From positions 8,949,357 through 9,013,356 of the forward strand of contig CM058236.1 in NCBI GenBank assembly GCA_030180135.1: DNA of 64,000 nt, written 5' to 3'. The translations under genes and the position numbers were made by a program. Source of the stretch: Orychophragmus violaceus. Lineage: Eukaryota > Streptophyta > Magnoliopsida > Brassicales > Brassicaceae. This document shows positions 11,655 to 20,775 of the stretch, piece after piece (position 1 is the stretch's first letter; each line of letters begins with the position of its first letter). The notes under the pieces are model-generated. The model was not told the origin of the DNA and made no database searches. It worked only from the letters and a program-made list of their open reading frames with translations.

Positions 11655-12251
11655 TTATCTTAGTTTGCGCTCCACTGTAAAGCAGTATCTTGAGATTTTC
11701 TGGCTGTCGCGGAGCGTGAAGATTCCTCCTGGGGTTGGGAATTTTAGGCATTGGTGGTACGTTGAAGGTACTGCTTTCATGGCGTGTATCCAGGGGGTTC
11801 CCAAGATCACATTGTAGATTGCGGGACGGTCTATGACGACGAACTTGACGAACTTGGTCATACGTCCGACGTTTACTGGTAGCTTGATCGTTCTGATTGT
11901 CGTGGTCGTGTCTCCGGCGAATCCAGTGAGAGGTTTCTCCGAACGCTTCATTCTGTAATCGCGGAGCTCCATCCTTTGCAGGGTTTCTTCGAATATGAGG
12001 TCGACAGAGCTTCCTGTATCGATCAGGACTTTGGTGACTTCACAATTGCCGATCTGGAGTTCGACGACGAGCGGGTCGTTGTGTGGCTTGTCGAGGCCCT
12101 TTTCGTCCTCCGAGTTGAAGATGATCTCGGTGCCTGGTTTCAGTTCTTCGGGGACATTTCTGTTCCATTGCTGGCATGCGTCGGCTTTTTGGCTATAGGC
12201 CGTTATCGATCTTACTGAATCGTTACAAGTGGGAAGTCCCCCCATGATCAT
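11655..12251 (-). CDS. Tat aspartic protease fragment
   Basis: A 198-residue frame with a retropepsin-like fold signature: V-L-I-D-T-G-S-S-V-D-L-I-F with the catalytic D78-T79-G80, and later V-I-L-G-T-P-W-I-H. It would cut the element polyprotein. The frame starts N-terminal to the usual domain (M-I-M-G-G-L-P linker) and stops after about 120 residues of protease with no RT following. In the intact family this is part of a long gag-pol frame, so this is a surviving fragment. It appears catalytically plausible but isolated. Confidence 0.82.
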   Translation of the reverse strand: MIMGGLPTCNDSVRSITAYSQKADACQQWNRNVPEELKPGTEIIFNSEDEKGLDKPHNDPLVVELQIGNCEVTKVLIDTGSSVDLIFEETLQRMELRDYRMKRSEKPLTGFAGDTTTTIRTIKLPVNVGRMTKFVKFVVIDRPAIYNVILGTPWIHAMKAVPSTYHQCLKFPTPGGIFTLRDSQKISRYCFTVERKLR

Positions 12252-12374
12252 GTTGATCCGCTTCCTAGGTGTCGGTGAATCCTCTTCTTCGTCGTCACGG
12301 GCTCGCTTTGGTAGTTATGTGTCGACGTCACTCTGCTCTGTTTTCTGCTCGCTCATTTCCCTTGCTTTTTCCTC

Positions 12375-12838
12375 CTAGACGAGCTTGAACCGTTCTCCTT
12401 CATTCTTGGGTTGTCGTGGTGTTTCTCGATTCCGGGGGGCGTCGCTGGGGCGTTGCGGTTTGTTATGTTCATCACTCCTTTTTGATATTCGCCAAATAGG
12501 AGGTTTTGGAGATGTTGACATTCCGCGGTGCTGTGTCCGGAGCGCTGGTGGAAGCTGCAGAAAGTCTTTTCCTGGTCGTCGGATCGAACATATTTGTACC
12601 ACAGTCGACCTTGCTGGTGGTTCGTCTGACTGCGTCATGGCTGTTGGAACGTTTGTTGGCTTGTCTGCTGCTACTGCTCGCCGACGTAGCACGTTGTGGC
12701 TTTCTTTTCTTTGTCGTCAGAATTATCAGGAGCCGTGTCTTTGCCTTTCTTGCTTGAGGCGAATTTCTTGGCGAGTAGATCCTTTTCTTCTTCTATCTCA
12801 ACGAAAATGGCCGCTCGGTAGAGGGCGTCCTCGAGGGT
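12375..12838 (-). pseudogene. Tat gag C-terminal / linker region
   Basis: Between the gag core and protease. Short basic proline-rich frames (for example 12375-12692) are what is left of the gag tail. A stop (CTA on plus, TAG on minus) follows the gag core near 12839. No clear CCHC knuckle remains. Confidence 0.5.
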
Positions 12839-13393
12839 CTACGGCTTGTTTATGGCCAGCTCGTCGCGAAATGGTGATTCGTACAAAAGCCCCTTTCGTA
12901 ACGCTGGGAGCCCCTCGTTATCCGTTACCGTGATCTTTGAGACAATGACTTTGAACCTGTCGATGTAGGATCCGAGGGGTTCTTTTGGTCCTTGGCTTAC
13001 AGCCCAGAGGTCCGCGCTCGAAGCCCCCTCCTGGATGAACATGGAATAATGCTTCAGGAAGGTAGCCGTCAATTGATGGTAACTATCGATGGAATGCGCT
13101 TGCACCCGCGAGAACCAGTTGATGGCGGCACCGCTCAGATTTTTGACGAACAACTGGCAAAATCCGGCATCGCGTTCTTCAGGCGAGAACTGGATTCGTC
13201 CCATCGCAATACTAAAGGCCGTTATGTACTGCCGCGGATCCGAGCTACCATCGTAAGTGGGTAACTTGATCTTCCCGGGGTGTTTGACTGGTGTCCTTGT
13301 TATCTTACTCATGAATGGTGTGTAATGGGTCTCCTTCAAGACCCGATCTATTTCGGGGGCTGAGCTAGTAGCTTTGTGAACTTTCGACGTCAT
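12839..13393 (-). CDS. Tat Gag core (retrotransposon gag domain)
   Basis: A 184-residue frame carrying the Ty3/gypsy gag core: K-L-P-T-Y-D-G-S-S-D-P-R-Q-Y-I, then F-V-K-N-L-S-G-A-A-I-N-W-F and F-L-K-H-Y. This order is characteristic of Tat-lineage Gag. The protein would package element RNA in particles. Sequence upstream to the primer site at 13949 is the N-terminal part and leader, in which I see no clean continuous frame. It ends at a stop close to the domain boundary. Confidence 0.85.
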   Translation of the reverse strand: MTSKVHKATSSAPEIDRVLKETHYTPFMSKITRTPVKHPGKIKLPTYDGSSDPRQYITAFSIAMGRIQFSPEERDAGFCQLFVKNLSGAAINWFSRVQAHSIDSYHQLTATFLKHYSMFIQEGASSADLWAVSQGPKEPLGSYIDRFKVIVSKITVTDNEGLPALRKGLLYESPFRDELAINKP

Positions 13394-13932
13394 GTGATCC
13401 AGTTGGATCTTGAGTGATTCGAGTTCACTGTTCCTGCTACCCTCGGCTTGACTTTGGGTGAATCCGGTTGGCGGCGGTCCTAACTGAATGGTTGGTCGCC
13501 TGCTTGACTCGATATTTAAGGGCGGTGTTTCCCCGAACAGGACCCTTTGAAGCCGCGGAGTGGGATTTCAAGTTGCTTGAGATGCTTGGAACCCGGTAGT
13601 CTGCAGGTAGTTGATTCGTTCCCTGCTCGTGTCTTGATTGCTCGTGAGCACGTCGAGGCGGGCGTTGTTGTCTCTGTTCAGCTCGTCGACCTGTGCCATC
13701 AAAGTTCTTATGAGAGAGGGGACGTCCTGGTCTTGATCGTCTGAACGTGCTTCGTCTTAGCGTGTGTCGGCTACCCTGGTTTGATCAGTCCGAACGTTAG
13801 CTGGTGAAATTGGTGACTCCGAGCTCGGGGCGAGTGGGCTTTGGGTTTGCTCGGGCGACTTCAGATTATTGTTTGTTAGCAAAGGTCCTGTCATCTCAAC
13901 TTCGTCTTAGAGCGTAAAGAAGTTTCTCGTCT
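13394..13932 (-). other. Tat leader / gag N-terminal region
   Basis: Between the primer site and the first usable gag methionine. The reading is interrupted, and I found no domain of its own. Confidence 0.5.
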
Positions 13933-13949
13933 CCCCACAGACGGCGCCA
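13933..13949 (-). other. Tat primer-binding site
   Basis: The minus strand reads TGGCGCCGTCTGTGGGG two bases inside the LTR. It starts TGGCGCC like the tRNA-Asp-type sites of plant gypsy elements, but only the first part matches that tRNA. Confidence 0.75.
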
Positions 13950-13951
13950 AT

Positions 13952-14355
13952 TGTTGTTACGGAAATTCAACCTAGTCAATATTACGGGCTACGATCTGAA
14001 TATCCGAACTACGAGGTGAGAAAATAACTTTAAGTAAGGTCAAAACTGTTTTTTATTGATTTTAAGGCCGAAGCCGAGCTGTGAACAGGATGGTACGAGG
14101 TGGGAGTCCGTCTAATGACGTGCTCCCTAAAGATTGCTTGAGGTCGGAGCTTTATAGAAGTGGCTCGGCACTCTCGCAAGTTACAATGTGTCCCAAATGA
14201 AGAGTGAAGGGTCCTATTTATAGTGCTTTGTGCGCTGACTTCTCTTTGGGCTGTTGATTCCTTAGAGGGCTTGTCTTCGTGGGCCGATTTGAAGTGTGAT
14301 TGTTTTAACAAGATTTCCAATGGGCTTTGGATGGGTATTAAATCCATATCCAACA
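13952..14355 (-). repeat. Tat 5' LTR (404 bp)
   Basis: Bounded by TGTTGTTAC and CCAACA on plus, and flanked by the primer site. It is followed by Tork-like Copia coding DNA at 14356, which gives a sharp insertion junction. Confidence 0.85.
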
Positions 14356-15175
14356 GTTGTGTTCATGGAAGATCAAACGATTAAGGACATTAAGAAGTCC
14401 ATAAACCAGCTCAGAGAAATGGAGGTTTGATTGATTCTGGGGGTTTTCCATCTAATCAGTCCACTGCCAGAATGAGGGTGAGGTTCATGTTGATACACCT
14501 GGTACAGATGATTCTCCCTCACATGATGATGATGGTATTGGTGATCATGGTGACGATCATGATGAGACACCAACTACCAGGAACCTACCTGCTGTTAGAA
14601 GATTTAAGAGTGGTCTAAGGCCGTTGACAAAGTATGATCCTAGTGAGTATATGTTACTTACTGAAAAGCTTTGAAAGATGAACAAAAAGATAAATGGTTG
14701 GATGTCATGGGAGACGATATGGGTTCTTTTGATGAGAACGACATATTTGAGTTGGATAAATTGCCAAAGGGTAGAGAGGCGTTGCTTAATAAGTGGGTGT
14801 ATAGGATAAATCATGAAGAGAACAATTTGCTACCTCGATACAAGGCTATTTTAGCTGTGAAAGTATTCAACCATAAGAAAGGGATAGATTATGATGAAAT
14901 CCTTTTTCATGTTGTGAAGATGTCATCCATTCGGGTTGTACTTGGATTGACAATGAGTCTTGATCTAGAGGTTGAGTAAATGGATGTAAAAGACGACATT
15001 CTTCATGGTGATTTGAAGGAAGATATTTACATGATACAACCAGAAGGCTTTGTGAGAAAGTTCAAAGAGGATTTAGTTTGTCATTTTAAGAAAAGCTTTT
15101 ATGGATTGAAGTAAGCACCGAGGCAGCGGTACAAGAAGTTTAAGTGGGTTATGTGGGAGCATGGTTATAAGAAGA
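14356..15175 (+). pseudogene. Tork-like Copia pol relic, left half (integrase-RT linker and RT start)
   Basis: Begins in the linker between integrase and RT and enters the RT at 14671-14979, with N-K-W-V-Y-R-I, a degraded R-Y-K-A and G-I-D-Y-D-E-I. Then follow a TAA at 14977-14979 and the Q-P-E-G-F / Y-G-L-K region up to 15175. It resembles the Tnt1/Tork type. The upstream part was displaced leftwards by the Tat insertion, and the rest continues at 29323. Confidence 0.82.
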
Positions 15176-16255
15176 TGATATGCTCGAGTTTTAACCCCTA
15201 GAGCTACACTGCAAGTGCACAGACGTGAACTAGTAGTATATAGAGTATCGAATCCACAAAGACTCAAGACTCTTGGGATAGATTATAGAATGTCGAGCTA
15301 GATAAGCACTAGTAAAAGCAGTAAATCAAAGCAGAAAAGTAAATCAAACGGTTTGTAAGCAATCAAGTGAAGCGTCAGGTCAAGAGATTTCTCAGGAAAT
15401 CAGGAATACATGCAATCAATCAATCGGGATCGAATTAAGAACTGTTCTAGAAGTATAATCACGGAAGAATAAGAAACCAACTTTCGTTTCGAGTATTATC
15501 TATGTTTAGCAACCTAGCAAACTAACTTTCGTTGCGAATTCTAGAGATCCTAAACATGCATTAAGCTCAAGTTCTTTCGTTCACAATTCTCCTAAGCCAT
15601 ATTTATTTGCGAATATACAAATTGCTCATCTAGGTTCTTTCTAGTTAATTAATCAACTGTCATTGCAGAAATCAACCTAACATCAATAATCTAAGTGGCC
15701 AATTCAGATCAAGCATTAAAAACAACCCTATATGAAGAACTAGAAAGTATGAATCCCTACAGATTGATTAACCTATAATTCCTTGAAATCCCTTATGAGA
15801 ATCCTTAAATCTAACAGCTAAACTACTCATACATGATTAATAAAGCAGAAATCATAATGAATAGAAAACCAAATATCATAAAAAGAAATAAGAAACAGGG
15901 GTTCGAAATCTCTTCTCTCTCGAGTACAAGACCAGCCGCAACTCTCTCAATCTCTGATAAAATAAAGCGAACCTAAACAATGGCTTAAAATAACCTAATA
16001 TAATAGCTAAACACGTATGGGGCTTCTTTGTAATTATGAGAAACTTCTGGGCTAAAGCTGCAACTTCCAAACTCTTCATTAATCTGCCGAGAATAGTCTG
16101 TCCACGATCGGTGTCGATCGATGCCACATGTGTGTCGATCGACACATGCATCCAGAATCGACAGTGACTTCTTCTTCTCGCACAAATTCTCTAAATAGCT
16201 CTAGATAGCAAAGACATATACCATTGTTGAAAGGCCTAAACACCATGATATATCA
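15176..16255 (-). repeat. Athila-like 3' LTR (1,080 bp)
   Basis: Matches 28151-29317 throughout, minus about 88 bp present at 29171-29275 in the other copy. It contains the palindrome pair TCGATCGA at 16114 and 16135, 21 bp apart. Confidence 0.93.
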
Positions 16256-17161
16256 ACTCCCCCACACTTAGTTTTTGCTTGCCATGAAGCAAACATAAAA
16301 CCAAGAGAAGAAGTTTGAAAACTTCAGAAACTCGTTTCATCGTAGGAGCACCACACTCAGATTCCCCTTAGTAAGCCACATGAAAATGAACATGCATACA
16401 TCAAGACCAACATGTACTTTCCCCAAGCTTAGCAACTATCCTGGGTAAATTCCACAATCACATTCAGAGCATTCAAATTCACCACACTGGCCTCTGTAAG
16501 ATAATAAGTGCGGTCTCACCTAGGGAGTATCGATCAAAGAACACATGGACTCTTACTCTGTTAGCACCTGACCACTCAATTATCATTTTCTGGTTCCTTT
16601 CTTCTCCTTTTTCCTTCCTTAGCACTGATTTTTCCCCACTAGGTATCATTTTATTTTTCTATCAGTGCTCTTCCCGCATGGGGGTGTACTTTGGACATGT
16701 TTCCATGGATGCACAGAAGGTAATAGGGGTCTCTACCACTCCCGCAACCACTTCGGAGCTACTAGCTCATCCGCAATTTATCTTTCTTTTCTTTTTACTT
16801 TCAAGGAAGGGGAGAAGGGAACCAAACTTGGACGGGTTTACAAGCTGTGTCAGAACTAACAGAGGAATCCAACTCAAAGTATACCAAGGCCCTAGTTGAG
16901 AAAATTTAAGTCAAGTTAAAGGTGAAGTCAAGTAATGGATTCTCTAAATACCTGAAGTGATATGGGTGTCCTCACTAGGCTGGTTTGTATGGGGTTTTGT
17001 AATAGTAATAGATCATCTGCAAATGTGTCCAATTTTACTTAAGTTCCTGCAAGTGTGGTAATCTCCTCAAAAAGTCCTTGTTTCCTACTCAATTTAACTC
17101 AATAAAACAGATTGGACTGACTCTAATAAAACAGAAAATAGTGCGTTAGTAGCTACGTCCC
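16256..17161 (-). other. Athila-like 3' internal region with polypurine tract
   Basis: ACTCCCCCACACTTAG at 16256-16271 reads on minus as a purine tract ending GTGGGGGAGT directly before the LTR. The rest, up to the C4 insertion, shows no env-like or pol-like frame. The segment resumes after C4 with a second similar tract at 24896-24906. Confidence 0.7.
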
Positions 17162-17797
17162 TGTTGGAATTGTGTCCAGTAATCTCGGTACTGTCTCTAG
17201 AAAGTAAGAGTATGTCAATGATCAGACATAAGTCATATAATACTGGGGGTCATGATGGCTTGCTAGAGTCCGCTCATGATCTATAAGTCTTGGACTTATT
17301 GCCTTTATTATATGATCCCATATGGGTCACACGCCTAAGCTAACGGGAAAATACGAAGGAACGGTTTAGCAGAAGTACGGTAAAAGTGCTAGGCATTTAC
17401 TGTACTTAGAGAGACTAAAGGGCCTGATTAAATCCAAGGGATTTAATCAGAACTGAGAATTGGGCCCAAAAGCCCATGAGAATTAGAAGGGATTTTAATG
17501 AGTAAAATCTGACCTAGCTCTCTAATTTTTTTCAGCACTCTGCGCCTCCCTCCTCTCTCTCTGCGCCTCCTCTCTCAGCTGGTCTAGCAGCCAATTTCCC
17601 GAGTGTGCGTGTGTGAGCCTTTGGAGGATCCATCTCTTGGTGGTTCTGCTGATCTCTGACCCTTACGTCCCATTCCGCTGCAAAACAAGGTAACAGGTGA
17701 GATCTATTATGTTTCTATTTAAGAGAACCTAGATCTGCATGTTTAGTAGGATGAATCAATCTGAGAATTGAATCAGGAGACACTAAACGATCCAATA
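17162..17797 (+). repeat. C4 5' LTR
   Basis: Starts TGTTGGAATTG and ends CCAATA where the other copy ends CCAACA. It carries the CTCTGCGCCTCC-rich R/U5 part. It has no TCGATCGA palindrome pair, unlike C1 and C3. Confidence 0.95.
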
Positions 17798-17798
17798 G

Positions 17799-17812
17799 TG
17801 GTATCAGAGCTA
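17799..17812 (+). other. C4 primer-binding site (tRNA-iMet type)
   Basis: TGGTATCAGAGCTA one base after the LTR matches the 3' end of initiator tRNA-Met except near its inner end. Confidence 0.9.
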
Positions 17813-19488
17813 TTGGTTCTGTGGTTTTTCTTGTTTAGAATCATGTTTAGGATTGTTTAAGAAGTGTTTTTGAATCAACCTACTGATAAGGAAAAACACT
17901 TAAGAAACAAAGAATTGAAACCTAAACAAACAAGAAATCGCATGATCCAATCTATATGAATTGGTATGCGTCGGATCGTCCGGATCGAGACAGACGCACG
18001 AACCGATCGACGAGGATCGTGTTGCGTGGTCGCGTCCCGATCGAAGGATGGATCGCGTCCCGATCGCGTGGATGGACCAAGCGGATCGCTGCGATCATCC
18101 CGCTATCGTCCCGCACCGCAGTCGAGACCGAGGGCCGAGTGGATCATCACGATCGCACGCCTCGTCACGTCCCGATCGCACGGCATGGCTCGTCCGATCA
18201 CGTGAGATGGCCCGGCTGTCTCGTCCCGATCGCACGGCCCGACCGTCCCATCCCATCCCGAGCATCGACCCGCCGCAGAAGCATGATGGCTTGCGGCTGT
18301 CGTGATCGCGTGAAGCTCACGGCTAGGTCGTGATCGATTCACATGATCAAATGGTTCGGTTCGGTTTAAGGCTCGGTTTAAAATTTTAATTAAAATTAAT
18401 CGTCACGGTTTAATAAACAGACTTAATAAATTTATTAAGTTCTGGTTAAACCGGGATAAGAAATCCAAAGTCGAAAAATTGGATTTTGTGCCTAAACCAG
18501 TGATTTTCTAATTTGATTTGGTTGGACCAAATAAATTGAGAAAATCCGGTTTAGTAAATAACCGGTTGACAATTGTGGTCATCGTAGTAATTAATTTTGG
18601 TTAAGACCAATTTTAATGAACCAGACCGGTTATGTCATTTAATTGGGCAATTGGGTTATGTCTTGGACATGAACCAATTCTTGGGCCTCGGGCCAAGAAG
18701 TTAAAACAATTGGGCCAATTATTTGAGTCTTTTCTTCAGAATTAATTTAAAATTTATTTTTATAGAATTATAAAATCGATTTTAAATTAATAAGTTTCCA
18801 AAAATTTTGAAATTAGAAAGTTTCTTAAAATAGAAGTTTCTAGATTTGCATGTTTTGGATTTTAGGAAATTTCTATATTTAGAAAGTTTCCAATTTTAGA
18901 AAGTTTCCAAAATTAGTAGGTTTCCTAAAAGGGAAAGTTTCCCAAAATAGTAATCTTCTATTTTGGGATAAAATTTCAATAAACCTACAAACCTCAAATA
19001 ATATCAAGCGTTGGATGTCTTGTCCAGTCTATGTCAGCTGTCGAAGCCCATTCAATTGTACTCATGGCCTTACAGTGTGAGGGTGTCTACTTTTGCGTGG
19101 ATAAGACGGTTTGTGATTCATAAATGTCATTGGGAGTCCCAGACATTAATGATTACATGACTGTATAGTCTGGTTTTCTTGACTAGGCCATCGGGAGTCC
19201 CGGGCCTTGAGACATCAGAGTGGATTGGGCCTCGGGCCCAGATTCACAACCAAGAGTTATATCACGGATATAATTAGCCGACATAGGGCTTACCGATATA
19301 AGCTAAGGTTGGGTGATGGCCAGTGGCCCACTTTGATCTTAGTTATATGTGGATCTTGGAATCATTATATTCTATTGAGGGTAACTTATGTTATTGAATA
19401 TAATGCGTGATTAATCATATTAAGTATAATACAAGATTAATCATATTGAACATATTAACTAATAACCTTTTTATCTTATATTTCAGCT
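17813..19488 (+). other. C4 leader with GC-rich GATCG block
   Basis: About 1.7 kb without a gene. At 17965-18335 the base composition is sharply GC-rich, with many CCCGATCG and GATCGC repeats that open several overlapping frames. I take these frames as composition effects. From about 18350 the leader becomes AT-rich and resembles the leaders of C1 and C2 (GGTTTAGTAAATAACCG blocks and the AGTTTCC/AGTAATCTTC part). Confidence 0.75.
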
Positions 19489-20775
19489 ATGACTACTACA
19501 AGCACTCAAAACACATTCTCAATCCGGTCTGTTCTCGAGAAGGAGAAGCTGACTGGAACGAACTTCCTGACGTGGTCAAGGAACTTGAGGCTGGTCCTCA
19601 AGCAGGAGAAGAAGGATTATGTCCTTCGTGATCCCCTCCCCGAGAGGCCTCCTATCAATGCCGCCAGGACTCTGCATAATGCTTGGGAAAAGCATTCGTC
19701 AGATGAAAATGATGTCTATTGCCTGATGTTGGCGACAATGACTGCTGAGCTGCAAATGCAGTTCGAGAGTGTGTTGTCACCCATCGAGATAATGGCAAGC
19801 CTGAAATCGCTTTTTCAGGAGCAAGCAAGGACTGAGAGGTTTCAAACAGTTAAGAACCTCTTAGACTGTAAGTTGGCTGCAAATGCGGCAGTGAGTCCTC
19901 ATGTCTTGAAGATGATGGGTTATCTCGATCATCTTCAGAAACTCGACTGCCCTATCAGCCAGGAACTTGCCTGCGACATCGTTCTGCAGTCTTTACCTGC
20001 AAGCTATGATCAGTTCATTCTGAACTTTAATATGCATGGCTTGAGTAAGACATTGCCTGAGCTTCACGGAATGCTCAAGACTGCAGAGCCCAACTTGAGG
20101 AAAACCGCCAAGGATAAGGGAAAGGCTAAGGCTGTCCAAGTCTCGGACAAGGACACACCAAAGCCCAAGCCCAAATCTAAGGCTGGGCCTACTGACATCT
20201 GCAGGTTCTGTAAAGAACCAGGGCATTGGAGGAGAGAATGTAAGAAATTCCAAGAAGGTCTAAAGGAATTGAAGAAGAAGACTCTCGAGACTTCTTCATC
20301 AGGTATTTTTGTTATAGAAGTTAATACAACTACTTCTGATAATACCTCATGGGTTATGGATACTGGTTGTGGGGCTCATATTTGTACTAATATGCAGGCA
20401 CTCAACAACAGTAGAAGGCTGAAGCAAGGACAAGTGGAGCTACGAGTTGGGAATGGAGCGAAAGTTCCTGCACTAGCTGTAGGCACATACTTGTTGTCTT
20501 TACCTTCGGGATTGGTTTTAGAACTCAATAATTGTTATTTTGTACCTGCTATAAGCAGAAATATTATTTCAATTTCTTTGTTGGATTTGGAAGGTTATGA
20601 TTTTCAGTTAAGAATAAATTATGTTCCTTCAATCGCAACAATTTGTTCTATGGTTGTGCCCCTCTTACGAATGGGCTTTACATACTTGATCAATCCGCGC
20701 CAATTTATAACATTGATACCAAACGGTTCAAACCTAATTAGGAGAACCGAACGTTTCTATGGCATTGTCGTTTAG
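19489..20775 (+). CDS. C4 Gag and protease (5' part of broken polyprotein)
   Basis: The 428-residue frame begins M-T-T-T-S-T-Q-N-T-F, matching the starts of C1 and C2 gag. It contains the Copia gag core (residues 15-200), a CCHC knuckle (C238, C241, H246, C251) and the aspartic protease with catalytic D291-T292-G293 in W-V-M-D-T-G-C-G-A-H. The frame matches the family up to about 20604-20614, where one base appears to be missing. Beyond that the last about 54 residues are out of frame and not biological. Unlike C1-C3, the tryptophan codon before the protease is intact, so Gag and protease are fused as usual for Copia. Confidence 0.92.
   Translation: MTTTSTQNTFSIRSVLEKEKLTGTNFLTWSRNLRLVLKQEKKDYVLRDPLPERPPINAARTLHNAWEKHSSDENDVYCLMLATMTAELQMQFESVLSPIEIMASLKSLFQEQARTERFQTVKNLLDCKLAANAAVSPHVLKMMGYLDHLQKLDCPISQELACDIVLQSLPASYDQFILNFNMHGLSKTLPELHGMLKTAEPNLRKTAKDKGKAKAVQVSDKDTPKPKPKSKAGPTDICRFCKEPGHWRRECKKFQEGLKELKKKTLETSSSGIFVIEVNTTTSDNTSWVMDTGCGAHICTNMQALNNSRRLKQGQVELRVGNGAKVPALAVGTYLLSLPSGLVLELNNCYFVPAISRNIISISLLDLEGYDFQLRINYVPSIATICSMVVPLLRMGFTYLINPRQFITLIPNGSNLIRRTERFYGIVV

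Larger units (their letters stand above)
6796..14355 (-). mobile_element. Tat-type Ty3/gypsy element with antisense aORF, lacking RT
   Basis: Gag and protease lie on minus near the right end, and an additional ORF with the plant Transposase_28 (putative gypsy type transposon) signature lies on plus near the left end. This antisense layout is known from Tat-lineage elements. The right LTR is 13952-14355; of the left LTR only 6796-6815 is visible because C1 inserted there. Both LTR ends read CCATATCCAACA. Only about 2 kb separate protease from aORF, with no reverse transcriptase, RNase H or integrase, so the element is non-autonomous. GTTGT at 14356-14360 is the expected target duplication, but its partner is outside the window. 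Confidence 0.85.

Noticed and set aside
17956..18342. Four overlapping frames in the C4 leader
   Set aside because: The GC-rich GATCG repeat block lacks stops by composition; arginine-rich products with no conserved feature.
20604..20741. Programmed frameshift in C4
   Set aside because: Related Copia elements use one frame, and a TAG follows in the second frame; mutation is simpler.
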